Shown here: positions 15,442-24,445 of the stretch, in pieces | Numbering within the stretch: position 1 is the stretch's first letter | Layout of the letters: every line of letters starts with the position of its first letter | Source of the DNA: Flavobacteriia bacterium 40-80 | GTDB taxonomy: Bacteria; Bacteroidota; Bacteroidia; Flavobacteriales_D; Crocinitomicaceae | DNA: 64,000 nt | Direction: 5' to 3' | NCBI GenBank assembly: GCA_001899145.1 | Contig: MKVF01000004.1 | Span: 62,001-126,000 of the forward strand | The notes under the pieces: generated by a model | What the model saw: the letters and a program-made list of their open reading frames with translations, nothing else | Told to the model about the DNA's origin: nothing | The model's database searches: none | Translations under genes and position numbers: made by a program

Positions 15442-16611
15442 TCATGCTTTCGGATTGGCAAATTTCTTTACTTCTTCTCCACTGATTTCTCCTCCGCACA
15501 AAATAATCAATCGCTCAACGATATTTCTCAATTCGCGGATATTCCCTGTCCAGTCAATTGTTTTGAGCGCTTCATAAGCTTCCTTCGAAAAAGATTTTTT
15601 CGCAATCCCATGCTCCGAACAAATCATTGTCATGAAATGATCTGCCAGAAGAGGAATATCTTCTTTGCGCTCATTAAGATTCGGGACATGGATCAGAATC
15701 ACTGCCAGGCGATGATACAGGTCTTCACGGAAACGCCCTTCTTCAATCTCTTTTCGCAGGTCCTTATTCGTAGCGGCAAGTACACGGCAATCCACCTTAA
15801 TGTCTTTTTCACTTCCGACACGCTGAATGACATTTTCCTGCAATGCTCTCAACACCTTTGCCTGAGCGGCAAGGCTCATATCTCCGATTTCATCCAGAAA
15901 CAGCGTGCCACCACTGGCCAGCTCGAACTTTCCTTTTTTATCCTTGATCGCAGAAGTGAACGCTCCCTTCTCATGGCCGAACAATTCACTTTCTATCAGC
16001 TCTCCGGGGATCGCAGCACAGTTTACTTCAATAAACGGCATTTTTTTGCGGTTGGAATTATCATGCAGTGAGCGGGCAACCAGTTCTTTTCCCGTTCCAT
16101 TCTCTCCGGTAATCAGCACCCTTGCATCTGAAGGAGCTACTTTTTCTATCATTTCCTTGATATAAGTAACTTCGGGGCTTTCACCTATAATAGCGGATCC
16201 TTTAATTTTTTTGACTGTTGAACGAAGTGCTTTTGTTTCCTCGATCAAGGCGACTTTATCCGTTGCATTACGGACCGTAACCAGGATACGGTTCAGATCA
16301 AGAGGTTTTTCAATAAAATCATACGCTCCCTTTTTTATCGTATCGACAGCTGTTTCTATATTTCCATGGCCGCTGATCATGATAAAAGGAGTATCTATAT
16401 GTAATTCCTGGGATTTTTGGAGTACTTCTATCCCATCCATTCCAGGCATTTTAATATCACAAAAAGCCAGATCATAACGGGCAGCCTGGAGCTTTTCCAA
16501 TGCCTCTTTTCCGTCAACCGCTTCTTCTACATCAAACTTTTCAAATTCCAGGATTTCACGGAGCGCGCGCCTGATGCTTCTTTCGTCGTCAATAATTAAA
16601 ATTTTACCCAT
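15442..16611 (-). CDS. NtrC-type response regulator (receiver + AAA+), lacking a DNA-binding domain
   Basis: 389 residues. Receiver domain 1-120 with phosphoacceptor Asp52 (FCDIKMPGMDG) and an AAA+ sigma-54 activator domain from about 145 to 370: Walker A GENGTGKE, loop GHEKGAFTSA, Walker B GTLFLDEIG, arginine-finger region FREDLYHRL. The canonical GAFTGA loop that contacts sigma-54 reads GAFTSA here. After the AAA+ domain only about 20 residues remain, so the Fis-type helix-turn-helix is absent. Such short forms are common in Bacteroidota. It probably acts in response to a histidine kinase encoded elsewhere; none is adjacent. Confidence 0.9.
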   Translation of the reverse strand: MGKILIIDDERSIRRALREILEFEKFDVEEAVDGKEALEKLQAARYDLAFCDIKMPGMDGIEVLQKSQELHIDTPFIMISGHGNIETAVDTIKKGAYDFIEKPLDLNRILVTVRNATDKVALIEETKALRSTVKKIKGSAIIGESPEVTYIKEMIEKVAPSDARVLITGENGTGKELVARSLHDNSNRKKMPFIEVNCAAIPGELIESELFGHEKGAFTSAIKDKKGKFELASGGTLFLDEIGDMSLAAQAKVLRALQENVIQRVGSEKDIKVDCRVLAATNKDLRKEIEEGRFREDLYHRLAVILIHVPNLNERKEDIPLLADHFMTMICSEHGIAKKSFSKEAYEALKTIDWTGNIRELRNIVERLIILCGGEISGEEVKKFANPKA

Positions 16612-16668
16612 TTCACTGATTTTACGCTAAAATTATAAAAAGCAGGGCAAATACTATACCTTAAACAG

Positions 16669-16703
16669 AAAAAAGGGAGCTTATCATGATAAGCTCCCTT
16701 TTT
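16669..16703. terminator. Palindromic terminator downstream of the large repeat protein
   Basis: The 24-bp perfect palindrome 16675-16698 (GGGAGCTTATCA and its complement) is flanked by A and T runs, so it can end transcription on either strand. It lies 20 bp past the stop of the 1334-residue gene on the minus strand. Confidence 0.8.
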
Positions 16704-16723
16704 ATAATTTGACAAAACAAAAA

Positions 16724-19700
16724 TTACTTCACAATCGTAACATGCCCTTTCAGTTCCATCCGGTCATCTGAGTAAAGCTTTTTAACGTTGATCTTCCAGA
16801 TATATGTGCCGTCCATCTGTACCTTTCCAAGATATGTACCGTCCCAGCCATAATCGTGATCTAACGATTCAAAAATCAGTTCTCCCCAACGATTGAAGAT
16901 CTGAAGCTGATAGCTCGTAATATCAAATCCTGAGGTTAAGACCGGTTTGAAAACATTATTATATTCGTCTCCGTCCGGAGTAAACGCGTTTGGCACATAG
17001 TAGATCAGATCTTCCAAAACTCTGACAATTCTGTGAGTAGTATCGATACATCCGTCCTCAGAAATCGCAGTCAGGACTACAGCGTAATTTCCGGGATGAG
17101 TATCCGGAAAATAATGAACCGGATTTTCCTGATTGCTCGTAGCACCATCTTCAAAATCCCAGTGATAATTTACCGCATCTGAAGAATGGTTGAAGAAATT
17201 AACCATCGTATTCGAAGATTTCACTTCTCCCGGTGTCAGTTCAAAAGAAGCAACAGGATTTTTCAGAACACACAAGAACAACGGAGCGGTTTTACTGTTG
17301 GTACACCCTTCAGGTGTTGATACGGTTAATGTCACATCATAACATCCCGGCTCTTCCAGAATCAAATTCAGCTGTCCGCAACCAAGATAGGTTGTATCGC
17401 CGATTTTCCACTGGCAGCTGTCCAATATTCCGGTTGACAGGTTTGTCAATGAAGTGATAAGCGGTGAACAGGCTGAACCTTCGGAGGCTACAAAATCCAC
17501 CTGCGGAATCGGAATTGTAAAGATCCGAACGGTATCCTTATCTTTACATCCATGAATATCCACTCCTTCAACGATGTAATCTAAAGTGTCCTGAGGAACA
17601 AATGGGATTCCGTTGTAAACTCCGTTATTCCACTGGTAAGTCGCCGCTCCCTGCCCAAACAGTGCTGTGGACTGGCCTTCGCAGATTGAAAAATCATTTC
17701 CGGCGGAAACTACCGGTAATTCCCAAACTGTGATCACAGCCGTATCCGATACGGTATTCAGACAAGCCGAAACAGAGCTTTCCTGAACGGAAACCAGCTC
17801 ATACTGATAGGTTCCAGGAATTGCTGTCGGAACAGAAATTGTAGCTTGTCCGGTCGCTGAAGTTATGGTTTGAGGCGCTCCGCCGTTGATAATATACGTA
17901 AATGTGAACGGAGACACGCCGTTTGAGCCCTGAAATATTACAGTTGGCTGGGAATCGTTCCGGCATATTTGTGCGTTTCCGGAGATAGTCGCCATCGGCA
18001 ATGGATTTATCGTCACTGTCGCTGTTCCTCCCTGAGCAGCAGAACACTGCGTTACAGAAGCATCCTGTACGCTTACCAGCTCATAGACAAATACTCCAAC
18101 CACATTTGTCGGTGCATCAACGGCAGCTACATTCGATCCGGACGGAGTTGTTACGGTATGTTGCACCCCGTTTAACGTATAGGTAAATGTGTAAGGTGCC
18201 ACTGTATTTCCTCCTGTCAATGTTACCTGAGGCTGATTGGAATGCTGACAGATCGTAATATTCCCGGCAATGGTTGCTGTCGGCAATTCATTTACAACCA
18301 CCGTCACGCTTCCTGTTTGTGGATTCAAGCAGGCTGTCGAGCTCGCGTCCTGAACACTGATCAGGTTGTAAATATGTGAGCCGGATACATTGGTCGGAAC
18401 ATTGATTGTCGCTGTTCCGGAAGCATTGGAAGTTACCTGCAGCGTAGCACCGTTATTGTATGTGTATCTGAAAATATAAGGCCCCGTTCCGTTTGAGGCG
18501 TTAAAAGTAACTACCGGCTGAGGATCGTTCAAACAAACGGTTATATCTCCTGCGATAGTTGCTGTCGGTAAAGGATTAACATTTATATCCCTGCTGTCTG
18601 TATTAATACATCCTTCCGCGCTTGTTGCGGTTACGGTATAGGTTGTCGTCCCGACTGGCGGCGTGATATTTGCGCCATTTGACGGTACGTTATTATTCCA
18701 CACGTACGATACCGCATTTCCTGTTGCCAGCATTGTTACAAAATTCCCGCTACAGATCGTCGTATCATTTCCTGCATTTACCACTGGCAAAGAATAAACT
18801 GTCACAGTCACCTCATCCGTATTCTGACAATTGTTATTATCAGTACCTGTAACGGTATAAGTTGTTGTCACATTTGGATTTACCGTGTGAGAAGCGCCGG
18901 CTCCCAATCCGTTATCCCAGCTGTAAGTGGATGCGCCGGAAGCTGTTAAAGTCGTATTATCTCCGATACATATTCCCGCATCAAGACCTGCATTTACCAT
19001 CGGCAGCGGATTTACAGTTACCTGTACCTGATCTGTATTCACACAGTTGTTTGCATCCGTTCCCGTAACGGTATAGGTTGTTGTCACAGTTGGATTTACC
19101 GTGTGAGAAGCGCCGGCTCCCAATCCGTTATCCCAACTGTAAGTAGATGCGCCGGAAGCGGTCAATGTCGTATTATCACCAAAGCAAATTACGGCATCTG
19201 CACCTGCAGTTACGTTCGGCAAAGGATTCACCGTTACCTGTACCTGATCTGTATTCACACAACCGTTCACATCGGTTCCTGTAACAGTATAGGTTGTCGT
19301 CACAGTTGGGCTGACAGTGTGAGATGTACCGGCTCCCAATCCGTTATTCCAGCTGTAAGTGGAAGCACCGGAAGCGGTCAAAGTGGTATTATTTCCGATA
19401 CAAATCGCAGTATTAGTTCCGGCATCCACGGAAGGAAGCGCATTAACCGTCAGTTGAGCTGTTGCCGCAGAATAGCAGGCATTTGTTGGTGTAAAAGTAA
19501 CAGTGTAAGTTTCGGAGGAAGTTGTCGAAGAAGAGGAAAGATCCACCACACCTGTCGTTGCATTAACAGAAACAGTATTAGGTGAAACAGAATAGGTTCC
19601 CGCCAGCGGAGTCGAAAGGGTCGGCGAAGGATCTGCCGCATCAATACAATAAGCAGGGTCAGGATAAGACAGTGTGTAATTAATCAGTGGATTTACAGTC

Positions 19701-20728
19701 ACCAGCACCTGATCTGATGCCGCGCAACCATTATTATCAATTCCGTTCACCGTATATGTTGTGGTTGCAGCAGGTGTGAAAGCAACGCCATTTGTAACTC
19801 CGTTATCCCATGTAAAATTAGTTCCTCCGGAAGCAGCAAGCGTTACGCTTTGACCTGCGCAAATAGTTTGATCCGGACCTCCGTCGATATGCGGAGTAAA
19901 AACTGTTACGCTGAATGGTGCAGACTGACACAGCAAATTACCATTATCGTCATAAACTCCTGCTACAATAACAGTATCACTATAGATCGGAAGAGTAACC
20001 GTATTTCCGCTTGCCGTATTTGAGCCGTTAACATCCCATCCGATATTTGTTGTCAGACAAGGCCCTGCATTCACAAATACATTATCCAGTCCCCAGTTAT
20101 CACAACATCCTCCGGAAGATTGTGTCTGTACCCATCTGAACTTTGTACTCGTCGTCTGAGCTGCAGGAGGAATTGGAACGGCATAGGTATTCCATGTCGT
20201 ATAAGGAGTATTTCCTGCAGCGATAGAGTTATTTCCTCCGGGATTTGAAGGCAAAGTAAATCCTCCGGGGCTATAGTAGATAATATCTATCCAGGTTGCG
20301 CCGTTATCCGTACTGTATTGTATAGTTACTCCTTCATCTTGTTCATCAGGCCCTTCACAAGGAACAGCTCCTGCCTGAATGGCATACTTCATTTCAAATT
20401 CCAATGTTCCTCCTGTACATACGTCAAAATTATCCGTTACAATCTGTGGCGTTCCTGTTGCTGTGGATGCCCAGAAATAAGGAGAGTTATCCAATGAATT
20501 CCCGCAGAAAACACCATAATTCGCACCTCCGGAAGATTGCCATCCCGGTGGAATCGTCTGGTTATTAAAGTCAAATGCCTGATTGGCCTGCGTTACCGTT
20601 GCTGTTCCCGTATAAGTTATGGGAACTCCCGGGCAAACCTGGTTAGGGCCTGTTACGACAACTTCACAGGTTTGGGTATATGCCGTCAGGAAACAGCAAA
20701 GACTGCCTAATAATAGTATAGCTCTCAT
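16724..20728 (-). CDS. Giant secreted Ig/PKD-repeat protein with gliding-motility-type C-terminal domain
   Basis: 1334 residues. Signal peptide about 1-20, then a reelin-like/discoidin-like region (FDFNNQTIPPGW at 48-59 through about 225). Next come Ig-like units with an ICxG...TLTASG...TTTYTVTGTD pattern, three of them near-identical 72-residue copies, then three longer units beginning TATI(A/S)G. PKD-like domains follow (about 1110-1240, FEDGATSNQENPVHYF). The end is a gliding-motility-associated C-terminal domain (NAFTPDGDEYNNVF ... IFNRWGELIFES ... DGTYIWKI ... GHVTIVK), a type-B T9SS signal. So the protein is exported by T9SS and displayed or released, probably as an adhesin. Followed by a clear terminator. 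Confidence 0.93.
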   Translation of the reverse strand: MRAILLLGSLCCFLTAYTQTCEVVVTGPNQVCPGVPITYTGTATVTQANQAFDFNNQTIPPGWQSSGGANYGVFCGNSLDNSPYFWASTATGTPQIVTDNFDVCTGGTLEFEMKYAIQAGAVPCEGPDEQDEGVTIQYSTDNGATWIDIIYYSPGGFTLPSNPGGNNSIAAGNTPYTTWNTYAVPIPPAAQTTSTKFRWVQTQSSGGCCDNWGLDNVFVNAGPCLTTNIGWDVNGSNTASGNTVTLPIYSDTVIVAGVYDDNGNLLCQSAPFSVTVFTPHIDGGPDQTICAGQSVTLAASGGTNFTWDNGVTNGVAFTPAATTTYTVNGIDNNGCAASDQVLVTVNPLINYTLSYPDPAYCIDAADPSPTLSTPLAGTYSVSPNTVSVNATTGVVDLSSSSTTSSETYTVTFTPTNACYSAATAQLTVNALPSVDAGTNTAICIGNNTTLTASGASTYSWNNGLGAGTSHTVSPTVTTTYTVTGTDVNGCVNTDQVQVTVNPLPNVTAGADAVICFGDNTTLTASGASTYSWDNGLGAGASHTVNPTVTTTYTVTGTDANNCVNTDQVQVTVNPLPMVNAGLDAGICIGDNTTLTASGASTYSWDNGLGAGASHTVNPNVTTTYTVTGTDNNNCQNTDEVTVTVYSLPVVNAGNDTTICSGNFVTMLATGNAVSYVWNNNVPSNGANITPPVGTTTYTVTATSAEGCINTDSRDINVNPLPTATIAGDITVCLNDPQPVVTFNASNGTGPYIFRYTYNNGATLQVTSNASGTATINVPTNVSGSHIYNLISVQDASSTACLNPQTGSVTVVVNELPTATIAGNITICQHSNQPQVTLTGGNTVAPYTFTYTLNGVQHTVTTPSGSNVAAVDAPTNVVGVFVYELVSVQDASVTQCSAAQGGTATVTINPLPMATISGNAQICRNDSQPTVIFQGSNGVSPFTFTYIINGGAPQTITSATGQATISVPTAIPGTYQYELVSVQESSVSACLNTVSDTAVITVWELPVVSAGNDFSICEGQSTALFGQGAATYQWNNGVYNGIPFVPQDTLDYIVEGVDIHGCKDKDTVRIFTIPIPQVDFVASEGSACSPLITSLTNLSTGILDSCQWKIGDTTYLGCGQLNLILEEPGCYDVTLTVSTPEGCTNSKTAPLFLCVLKNPVASFELTPGEVKSSNTMVNFFNHSSDAVNYHWDFEDGATSNQENPVHYFPDTHPGNYAVVLTAISEDGCIDTTHRIVRVLEDLIYYVPNAFTPDGDEYNNVFKPVLTSGFDITSYQLQIFNRWGELIFESLDHDYGWDGTYLGKVQMDGTYIWKINVKKLYSDDRMELKGHVTIVK
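18785..19432 (-). repeat. Three tandem 216-bp coding repeats
   Basis: Units begin at about 18785, 19001 and 19217 with an exact 216-bp period (72 codons), inside the large secreted protein. The first two are nearly identical over long stretches; the third has diverged. Each encodes one Ig-like module. Such repeats can expand or contract by recombination and may collapse in short-read assemblies. Confidence 0.85.
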
Positions 20729-20770
20729 GATGGTAGGAATTAAATGAATGAATTATTGAATTATTGCTGT

Positions 20771-21193
20771 TTATTTGATATCTAAGTTTTCTATCCGGAT
20801 CTCTTTGAAGTTCCATGCGCCGGAAAAATTAGGATTCCTGATAAAAATCAGAGATCTGTCATCTGATTCGCAGGTAGCTGTGTATAACTGATTGGGGTTG
20901 AGTTTGAGGTAATATCTTGATTCGTCACTTCCGTTACAGCCGTTACATCCTTCTTCATATTGCACAGCAATATTACAGCCAATGGTTAATTCAGAATTTG
21001 TCAGATTTTTAATCTTTAGAAAGGCATATTGATACGGCAGTTTTCCGGGTTCAATTTCGCAGGAGCCGTCCGAATAAGATATTTGAAGCAGTTGGTTAGA
21101 TACTAACGTATGTTCCTTTTGAGAAAGGGAAACAGAGCTGATTGCACAACAAAATACGATGCTCCCTATAAGGTTTGGTAGATTTTTTTTCAT
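20771..21193 (-). CDS. Uncharacterised secreted protein
   Basis: 140 residues with a signal peptide (about 1-24, ending VSLSQ). The mature part is strand-rich with Cys spacing ...SCEIEPG..., IGCNIAVQYEEGCNGCNGSDESRYY and TCESDD, suggesting disulfides. No family is recognised and no T9SS C-terminal domain is present. It precedes the giant secreted protein on the same strand (42 bp between), so they may be expressed together and the small one may assist or accompany it. Confidence 0.65.
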   Translation of the reverse strand: MKKNLPNLIGSIVFCCAISSVSLSQKEHTLVSNQLLQISYSDGSCEIEPGKLPYQYAFLKIKNLTNSELTIGCNIAVQYEEGCNGCNGSDESRYYLKLNPNQLYTATCESDDRSLIFIRNPNFSGAWNFKEIRIENLDIK

Positions 21194-21270
21194 ATCCCAC
21201 AGTTTAGTTGTATCTATTAATTAAACAGATTTAACCACCGGAAGGTTGCCAAAACAGGAAAGAAATTTTA

Positions 21271-22260
21271 TTAAAAATTCAGCATCAAATTACAACCTCT
21301 TAGTTCTGAATAGTCTATGCGTCCTAAAATTTCGAAATATTTTTCTGTTTTTTTTCCTAAATCCTGTGTCTGGATAAAGGAACAGGAATATAAATTCGCT
21401 AAATCCACCACATTTACTCCTCCTGATCTCCCGCCTTCCAGGTACGAAAAGGGATCATTCTTATCCCGGATCAGGATCTTCATCCAGGAAGGAGTTTCAA
21501 ATTTTGTTCCTTCGGAGTAAGCCTGAGAAAGTAGCTCACACATTCCGTATTCCGAAAAAACGGTTTCCACCTGAAGCTTATCTTTCAATATAGCATGAAG
21601 CTCAGATTTTGAAATTTCTTGTCGCCTGCCTTTCATTCCTCCCGTTTCTATTACTTTTATACCCGGAAGCTCTACTCCTTCTTCGGCTAAGTCCAGCAAA
21701 GCGTACGTAACGCCGAACAGCACTGCTTTTTTCCCCTGGAGCATTGCCTTTTCATAGGTATCACGGATCATTTCCTTATCGTATAAGTAGAAATCTGACA
21801 ATTCATTTTTACTTGTTTTGATCAGGTGATCCACCATATAAACCAGGCTGGAGAATTGTTGTTCCACATAGTTCGGCAGCAGCGCGATAATGATCTGTTC
21901 TTCAGGATTTCCCACAAATTGCCGGTATGCTTTTTCAAAAGACAGCTCATATACTTTTTTATTTTCCAGGAAATGCGTGCTTCTGATCTGCTGTGTGGTT
22001 CCGCTGCTCTTAAAGATAGCTTCTACTGCTCTTTTCCCGGAACGAATCTCATGGTATTTAAAAAAGTCGATCGGAAGAAAAGGAATTTCTTGCAGCGATT
22101 GTGGCTGATTCTTACGTATTAAATCAGCATAATCCCGATAAACGGGAATTGTATCGTATTGGAAATAAAAAGTCTGAAGTGCCAGATCTTCAAACTCTTT
22201 ATCTGTTTTAATTGAAAAAATCTTTTCTATGTGCTGATCAGGATTCAATCTGCTGGTCAA
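21271..22260 (-). CDS. LuxE-like acyl-protein synthetase / adenylate-forming enzyme
   Basis: 329 residues with a predicted TTG start (22258-22260); an upstream stop only four codons away and no ATG nearby leave no better choice. The protein resembles the LuxE/acyl-protein synthetase family, an offshoot of phenylacetate-CoA-ligase-type adenylating enzymes: FLPIDFFKYHEI, IFKSSGTTQQIRSTHF (AMP-binding SSGTT), VIETGGMKGRRQEISK and FSEYGMCELLSQAY. It should activate a carboxylic acid as an acyl-adenylate; the acceptor is unknown. No luxA-D genes are present, so it is not bioluminescence. It overlaps the upstream gene by 23 bp. Confidence 0.8.
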   Translation of the reverse strand: MTSRLNPDQHIEKIFSIKTDKEFEDLALQTFYFQYDTIPVYRDYADLIRKNQPQSLQEIPFLPIDFFKYHEIRSGKRAVEAIFKSSGTTQQIRSTHFLENKKVYELSFEKAYRQFVGNPEEQIIIALLPNYVEQQFSSLVYMVDHLIKTSKNELSDFYLYDKEMIRDTYEKAMLQGKKAVLFGVTYALLDLAEEGVELPGIKVIETGGMKGRRQEISKSELHAILKDKLQVETVFSEYGMCELLSQAYSEGTKFETPSWMKILIRDKNDPFSYLEGGRSGGVNVVDLANLYSCSFIQTQDLGKKTEKYFEILGRIDYSELRGCNLMLNF

Positions 22261-22789
22261 ATTCTTCGATTTTCAACAAAATATCACTCAACAAATGGCT
22301 TTTCTGCTCATTATCCATCAGTGTTCTGATATTTTCCTTAATGATAATCTTCGCGTCCATTACTGTCGCTTCATCGAACGGCCCCGGCAGATTATCAATA
22401 ATCGTATGGCACTCAAGCGCTTCCATGAAACTTCCGTTAACAGCAATACGAACAAATTCATTTAAGTAGTCGTTGTAATCGTTTGTACTGTTCCATATTG
22501 TTGAAAGCAGAGCAACACGTAATTCTTCATCTTTCGAGCTCAGAATCACATCCATCAGAGCTTCAGGAGATGCTTCATCTCTAATATCAGAAATAAATGC
22601 GACAATCTGGACCTTCTGCTCTTCGGAACACTTATTATAAATCTCTGCCAGAACAGCTATAACGGAGCTGTCCCCGTACATTTTGAATCCTTCTATGGCT
22701 TCTTTGAATTTCTTTTTGTCCAGTGATCGTAAATCATCGACAAAACGCTGCAATTTAACCTTCCGGTTTTTTTCTTCCTTTTCGGACAT
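22238..22789 (-). CDS. Uncharacterised helical (HEAT-like) protein
   Basis: 183 residues, entirely helical in appearance, with several degenerate helix pairs (GDSSVIAVLAEIYNKCSEEQ, EASPEALMDVILSSKDEEL, LLSTIWNSTNDYNDYLNEF) that look like short HEAT/ARM-type repeats, a scaffold for binding proteins. Charged N-terminus (MSEKEEKNRKVKLQRF). No enzyme motif. Lies between an Nfu-type gene and the LuxE-like gene on the same strand, overlapping the latter by 23 bp; 28 bp separate it from the Nfu gene. All three are likely one transcript. Confidence 0.65.
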   Translation of the reverse strand: MSEKEEKNRKVKLQRFVDDLRSLDKKKFKEAIEGFKMYGDSSVIAVLAEIYNKCSEEQKVQIVAFISDIRDEASPEALMDVILSSKDEELRVALLSTIWNSTNDYNDYLNEFVRIAVNGSFMEALECHTIIDNLPGPFDEATVMDAKIIIKENIRTLMDNEQKSHLLSDILLKIEEFDQQIES

Positions 22790-22817
22790 ATTATATCTTA
22801 TACCTTAGAAATGATGA

Positions 22818-23417
22818 TTATTCATTTTCAGCCACTACTTCCTTCACTTCCGCTATGTGCTGCTTTAAAATCGTCTCAATACCATGCTTCAGCGTTACTG
22901 TCGAAGACGGACAGCCGGCACAGGATCCTTTCAACATTACAGTAACCACTCCTTCATGAAAATTTCTGAATTCAATGGCACCGCCGTCATTTTCAACAGC
23001 AGGGCGTACAAATTCATCTAAAATATTACGTATGGCATCATCAAACTCAGACGGTGCATAACTTTTTTGCTCAACCATACTCTCTTTTGAAGGTTGCGGA
23101 CGTTCTGCCGGCATCTGAATCAAAATGTCCTTTCCTTCCTGAATCCAGTTTTTAATGAATTCACGCAATTCCATTGTAATATAATCCCAAGTAATGCTTT
23201 CGTTTTTGGTAACCGTTATAAAATTACTGGAAATAAAAACGGATTTCACAAACGGGAATTTAAACAGCTCTTCCGCCAGAGGAGAATATCCTTTTGCTTC
23301 TGCCACTGAGTAAAATTCCGCTGTTTTCTCAGACATGATAAGGTATTTGTTAGCTACAAATTTCATAGTAGCCGGATTCGGAGTCATCTCCGCATATAAT
23401 GTAATCGGAACGTTCAT
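22818..23417 (-). CDS. Nfu-type Fe-S cluster scaffold/carrier protein
   Basis: 199 residues. N-terminal Nfu_N domain (about 6-95; TPNPATMKFVANK, KFPFVKSVFISSNFITVTK), an acidic/proline linker, and a C-terminal NifU-like domain (about 118-195) with the cluster-binding CxxC in LKGSCAGCPSSTVTLKHGIE. Such proteins carry [4Fe-4S] clusters from the assembly machinery to client enzymes in the cytoplasm. Length and domain order match the Bacteroidota Nfu proteins. It heads a three-gene run. Confidence 0.92.
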   Translation of the reverse strand: MNVPITLYAEMTPNPATMKFVANKYLIMSEKTAEFYSVAEAKGYSPLAEELFKFPFVKSVFISSNFITVTKNESITWDYITMELREFIKNWIQEGKDILIQMPAERPQPSKESMVEQKSYAPSEFDDAIRNILDEFVRPAVENDGGAIEFRNFHEGVVTVMLKGSCAGCPSSTVTLKHGIETILKQHIAEVKEVVAENE

Positions 23418-23619
23418 ATTTTTATTTTGTAATGCAAAAATACAATTCGGTAATCAATCTTTTTCTTTTTTATATAAACTTTAAAAGTTTCAGTACAATA
23501 TACACAAAACCCACAAAAGTTATCAAATTGTTAAATCAAATATTAATTTAAAAAATAAGGATTCATAATTAGTTTTTTTTTAGCTACTTTAACGTCATAA
23601 TTTCAAAAAACTTAACAAA

Positions 23620-23829
23620 ATGAAAAAAGTATTATTTGTTGCTGCTGTTGCAGTATTAGGATTATCATCCTGCAAAAAAGATTGGACATGTAGCTGCACA
23701 GGAACATCAGGTTCAGCAAACGTAGCAACTTACAGCAACACAACTAAAAAATTAGCAACGGATGCATGTAAGACTTACGAAACAAATGCAAAAACTGTTT
23801 TCCCTAATATTGCTTGTGAAGTGAAATAA
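23620..23829 (+). CDS. Small cysteine-framed lipoprotein (family copy 5)
   Basis: 69 residues. SpII signal MKKVLFVAAVAVLGLSSC, then KKDWTCSCTGTSG, an alanine/threonine helix with TKKLATDACK, and NIACEVK at the end. The signal is nearly identical to that of copy 6, so these two are the closest pair in the family. It stands alone between a long AT-rich leader and a good terminator, suggesting strong independent expression. Function unknown; the Cys pattern equals that of the 8.2-9.2 kb copies. Confidence 0.8.
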   Translation: MKKVLFVAAVAVLGLSSCKKDWTCSCTGTSGSANVATYSNTTKKLATDACKTYETNAKTVFPNIACEVK

Positions 23830-23855
23830 TTTACGTTCTTATCGTGATTAAAAAT

Positions 23856-23885
23856 AAAAGCTGTCCTAAGGACAGCTTTTATTTT
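23856..23885 (+). terminator. Intrinsic terminator after lipoprotein copy 5
   Basis: AAAAGCTGTCC and GGACAGCTTTT form a strong stem with a 3-nt loop (23856-23880), followed by ATTTTTA. Confidence 0.88.
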
Positions 23886-24115
23886 TATGATGAGAATAGA
23901 TTTATAGCTATTATTCAGACAAACTCAAAATTCAAGCATACACTGTTCGATCTGCTAACCAATTGATTTTATTCATCTCCAAAACAATCATTATCCATTA
24001 GAATTTTGCAATTTAAAATACCAGCAAATACGTAATCTAAATACCAACCAGACGGTATTGACACGCAATCAGGTTCCTCTACCTTTGAGACAATAATTAT
24101 AATTATCTAAAATTT

Positions 24116-24313
24116 ATGAAAAAAGTATTATTTGTTGCAGCTGTTGCGGTATTGGGATTCACTTCCTGCAAAAAAACATGGATGTGTGAATGTAAATGGT
24201 CTTACAATACTACATTAGACGGAATAGTGGATACAAAGAAAAATGCTCAGACTGCATGTGAAGCAAAAAGCAATGCTACTGTTGGAAAAACCTGCACGCT
24301 CTTGTCACACTGA
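24116..24313 (+). CDS. Small cysteine-framed lipoprotein (family copy 6)
   Basis: 65 residues. SpII signal MKKVLFVAAVAVLGFTSC, followed by KKTWMCECKWS, KKNAQTACEAK and KTCTLLSH. The four post-lipobox Cys are retained. Has its own terminator. The first 18 codons match copy 5 almost exactly at DNA level, which points to recent duplication with faster divergence of the mature part. Function unknown. Confidence 0.78.
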   Translation: MKKVLFVAAVAVLGFTSCKKTWMCECKWSYNTTLDGIVDTKKNAQTACEAKSNATVGKTCTLLSH

Positions 24314-24335
24314 CTTCCGGTATTATTAAAAAAAT

Positions 24336-24362
24336 CAGGCAGCCTTTCAGGCTGCTTTTTTA
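24336..24362 (+). terminator. Intrinsic terminator after lipoprotein copy 6
   Basis: GCAGCC (24339-24344) and GGCTGC (24350-24355) form a GC stem with a 5-nt loop and are followed by a run of six T. Confidence 0.85.
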
Positions 24363-24445
24363 TTTAAAAATTAATTTTAACTTAATACTATGTTTTTATT
24401 CAGGATAAATTAAACTTTTAAATTGGCGCGATTTTGAAAAAGAAG

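Noticed and set aside
15379-16071. Long open frame on the plus strand opposite the NtrC-type regulator
   Set aside because: The opposite strand encodes an unmistakable AAA+ regulator, and the plus-strand translation has the Phe/Ser-rich, low-charge look of an antisense shadow.
18785-19432. Regularly spaced repeats as a possible CRISPR array
   Set aside because: The period is 216 bp, the repeats are in frame and encode Ig-like modules, and no short repeat/spacer structure or cas gene is present.
19103-19585. Open frame of 160 residues antisense to the giant secreted protein
   Set aside because: Cys/Arg/Ser-rich translation mirrors the repeat units on the coding strand; it exists only because the repeats lack stops in that frame.
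21271-22260. LuxE-like gene as evidence for bioluminescence
   Set aside because: No luxA, B, C or D genes are in the window, and LuxE-like enzymes occur in many dark bacteria.
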